Shown: piece by piece, positions 62,701 through 64,000 of the stretch
Layout: the number at the start of each line of letters is the position of its first letter
Position numbering within the stretch: position 1 is the first letter of the stretch
From: Paramoeba atlantica
Lineage: Eukaryota; Discosea
Direction of reading: 5' to 3'
Assembly (NCBI GenBank): GCA_977017575.1
Contig: CDRNVI010000037.1
Span: 310,001-374,000, forward strand
Length of the DNA: 64,000 nucleotides
The notes under the pieces: generated by a model
Seen by the model: the letters and a program-made list of their open reading frames with translations, nothing else
Told to the model about the DNA's origin: nothing
Databases searched by the model: none
Program-made: the position numbers and the translations under genes

Positions 62701-64000
62701 TGTTTCGTAAATATCGAGTTTTTTGTAAAGATCGAGTGTTTTGTAAAGATCGAGTTGTTTGTCAAGATAGAGTTTTTTGTAAAGATCGAGTTTTTTGTAA
62801 AGATCGAATCATTTGTAAATATCGAGTGTTTCGTAAATATCGAGTTTTTTGTAAAGATCGAGTGTTTTGTAAAGATCGAGTTTTTTGTAAAGATCGAATC
62901 TTTTGTAAATATCGAGTGTTTCGTAAATATCGAGTTGTTTGTAAAGATCGAGTGTTTTGTAAAGATCCAGTTTTATGTAAAGATCGAGTTTTTTGTAAAG
63001 ATCGAGTGTTTTGTAAAGATCGAGTTTTTAGTAAAGATCGAGTTTTTTGTAAAGATCGAGTTTTATGTAAAGATCGAATTTTTAGCAAAGAACGAGTGTT
63101 TTGTAAAGATCGAGTGTTTCGTAAATATCGAGTTTTTCGTAAAGATCGAGTTTTTAGCAATGATCGAGTTTTTTGTAAAGATCGAGTTTTTTGTAAAGAT
63201 CGAGTGTTTTGTAAATATCGAGTTTTTTGTAAAGATCGAGTTTTTAGCAATGATCGAGTTTTTTGTAAAGATCGAGTGTTTTGTAAAGATCGAATCTTTT
63301 GTAAATATCGAGTGTTTCGTAAATATCGAGTTTCTTGTAAAGATCGAGTGTTTTGTAAAGATCGAGTTTTTTGTAAAGATCGAGTTTTTAGCAATGATCG
63401 AGTTTTTTGTCAAGATCGAGTGTTTTATAAAGATCGAGTTTTTAGCAAAGATCGAGTTTTTTGTAAAGATCGAGTTTTTTGTAAAGATCGAGTGTTTTGT
63501 AAATATCGAGTTTTTTGTAAAGATCGAGTTTTTAGCAATGATCGAGTTTTTTGTAAAGATCGAGTGTTTTGTAAAGATCGAGTGTTTTGTAAAGATCGAA
63601 TCTTTTGTAAATATCGAGTGTTTCGTAAATATCGAGTTTTTTGTAAAGATCGTGTGTTTTGTAAAGATCGAGTTTTTTGTAAAGATCGAGTTTTTAGCAA
63701 TGATCGAGTTTTTTGTAAAGATCGAGTGTTTTATAAAGATCGAGTTTTTAGCAAAGATCGAGTTTTTTGTAAAGATCGAGTTTTTTGTAAAGATCGAGTT
63801 TTTTGTAAAGATCGAGTTTTTTGTAAAGATCGAGTTTTTTTAGCAAAGATCGAGTGTTTTGTAAAGATCGAGTGTTTCGTAAATATCGAGTTTTTTGTAA
63901 AGATCGAGTGTTTTGTAAATATCGAGTTTTTTGTAAAGATCGAGTTTTTAGCAATGATCGAGTTTTTTGTAAAGATCGAGTGTTTTGTAAAGATCGAATC
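50794..64000. repeat. 18-bp satellite array, more than 13.2 kb
   Basis: Consensus TTTTTTGTAAAGATCGAG, over 700 units, running off the window edge. Common variants are TGTTTT or TTTTAGC at the start, GTAAATATCGAG in place of GTAAAGATCGAG, and GATCCAGTTTTATG. Unit types follow one another in fixed orders (for example AATCATTTGTAAATATCGAG, always followed by TGTTTCGTAAATATCGAG), so a higher-order pattern exists. Phase is kept at multiples of 18 for long stretches, with rare single-base slips near T runs. Five of six frames of the unit lack a stop, producing long ORFs on both strands (peptides such as VFCKDR, FFVKIE, RSLQKT). I read these as by-products, not genes. Confidence 0.95.

Noticed and set aside
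50866-63954. Many ORFs of 60-994 codons on both strands of the satellite
   Set aside because: The 18-bp unit is stop-free in five frames, so overlapping ORFs on both strands are automatic. The peptides are simple repeats that switch frame at single-base slips; no initiation context or domain is present.
50794-64000. CRISPR-like array
   Set aside because: There are no unique spacers; the units are continuous tandem copies and the genome is eukaryotic.

Overview
The window looks like nuclear DNA of a unicellular eukaryote, most likely a kinetoplastid or another euglenozoan-like protist; this is inferred from layout, not from a marker gene. Every protein gene I can support outside mobile DNA is on the + strand. 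None needs an intron. Several start a few bases after a pyrimidine tract ending in AG, as expected for polycistronic transcription with spliced-leader trans-splicing. The recognisable genes are eukaryotic: mitochondrial HSP60, the mRNA 3'-end/tRNA-splicing factor CLP1, the U5 snRNP protein DIM1, an EIF1AD-type IF1A-fold protein and a PPR-like protein. Base composition swings from very GC-rich genes (HSP60, two LRR genes, the middle of the 1017-aa gene) to AT-rich spacers.

Layout. 1-8.8 kb: a large unknown gene, a leucine-rich-repeat (LRR) gene broken by a 569-bp insertion, a TA-flanked MITE, HSP60 and an LRR gene. 9.2-13.5 kb: a fold-back repeat (copy A), a hAT transposon with terminal inverted repeats (TIRs) and an 8-bp target duplication, and a small MITE. 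13.7-23.2 kb: five LRR genes, a MITE, a cluster of hairpin repeats, fold-back copy B, a second fold-back element and an unknown 560-aa gene. 23.2-34.5 kb: unknown 970-aa and 1017-aa genes alternating with LRR genes, plus a small Merlin-like element. 34.6-39.7 kb: a nest of TIR elements lying inside one another. 39.9-42.7 kb: two more LRR genes with MITEs between them. 43.1-50.2 kb: a compact gene block (CLP1, PPR, DIM1, EIF1AD). 50.5-64 kb: fold-back copy C runs directly into an 18-bp satellite that fills the rest of the window.

The main theme is a family of eleven small LRR genes. They are placed almost one per intergenic gap between single-copy genes and share an N-terminal cap (a G[KR]VR-like motif, then W..W.GV.C) followed by about five 22-23-residue LRRs. 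The last three are close paralogues, and the middle one is a clear gene-conversion mosaic of the other two. This could be a diversifying recognition or surface-protein repertoire, but no function is shown by the sequence.

The second theme is dense, mostly non-autonomous DNA transposons. At least seven families carry TIRs and TA duplications. The third is the satellite, whose 18-bp period leaves five of six frames open and creates long but probably meaningless ORFs on both strands.
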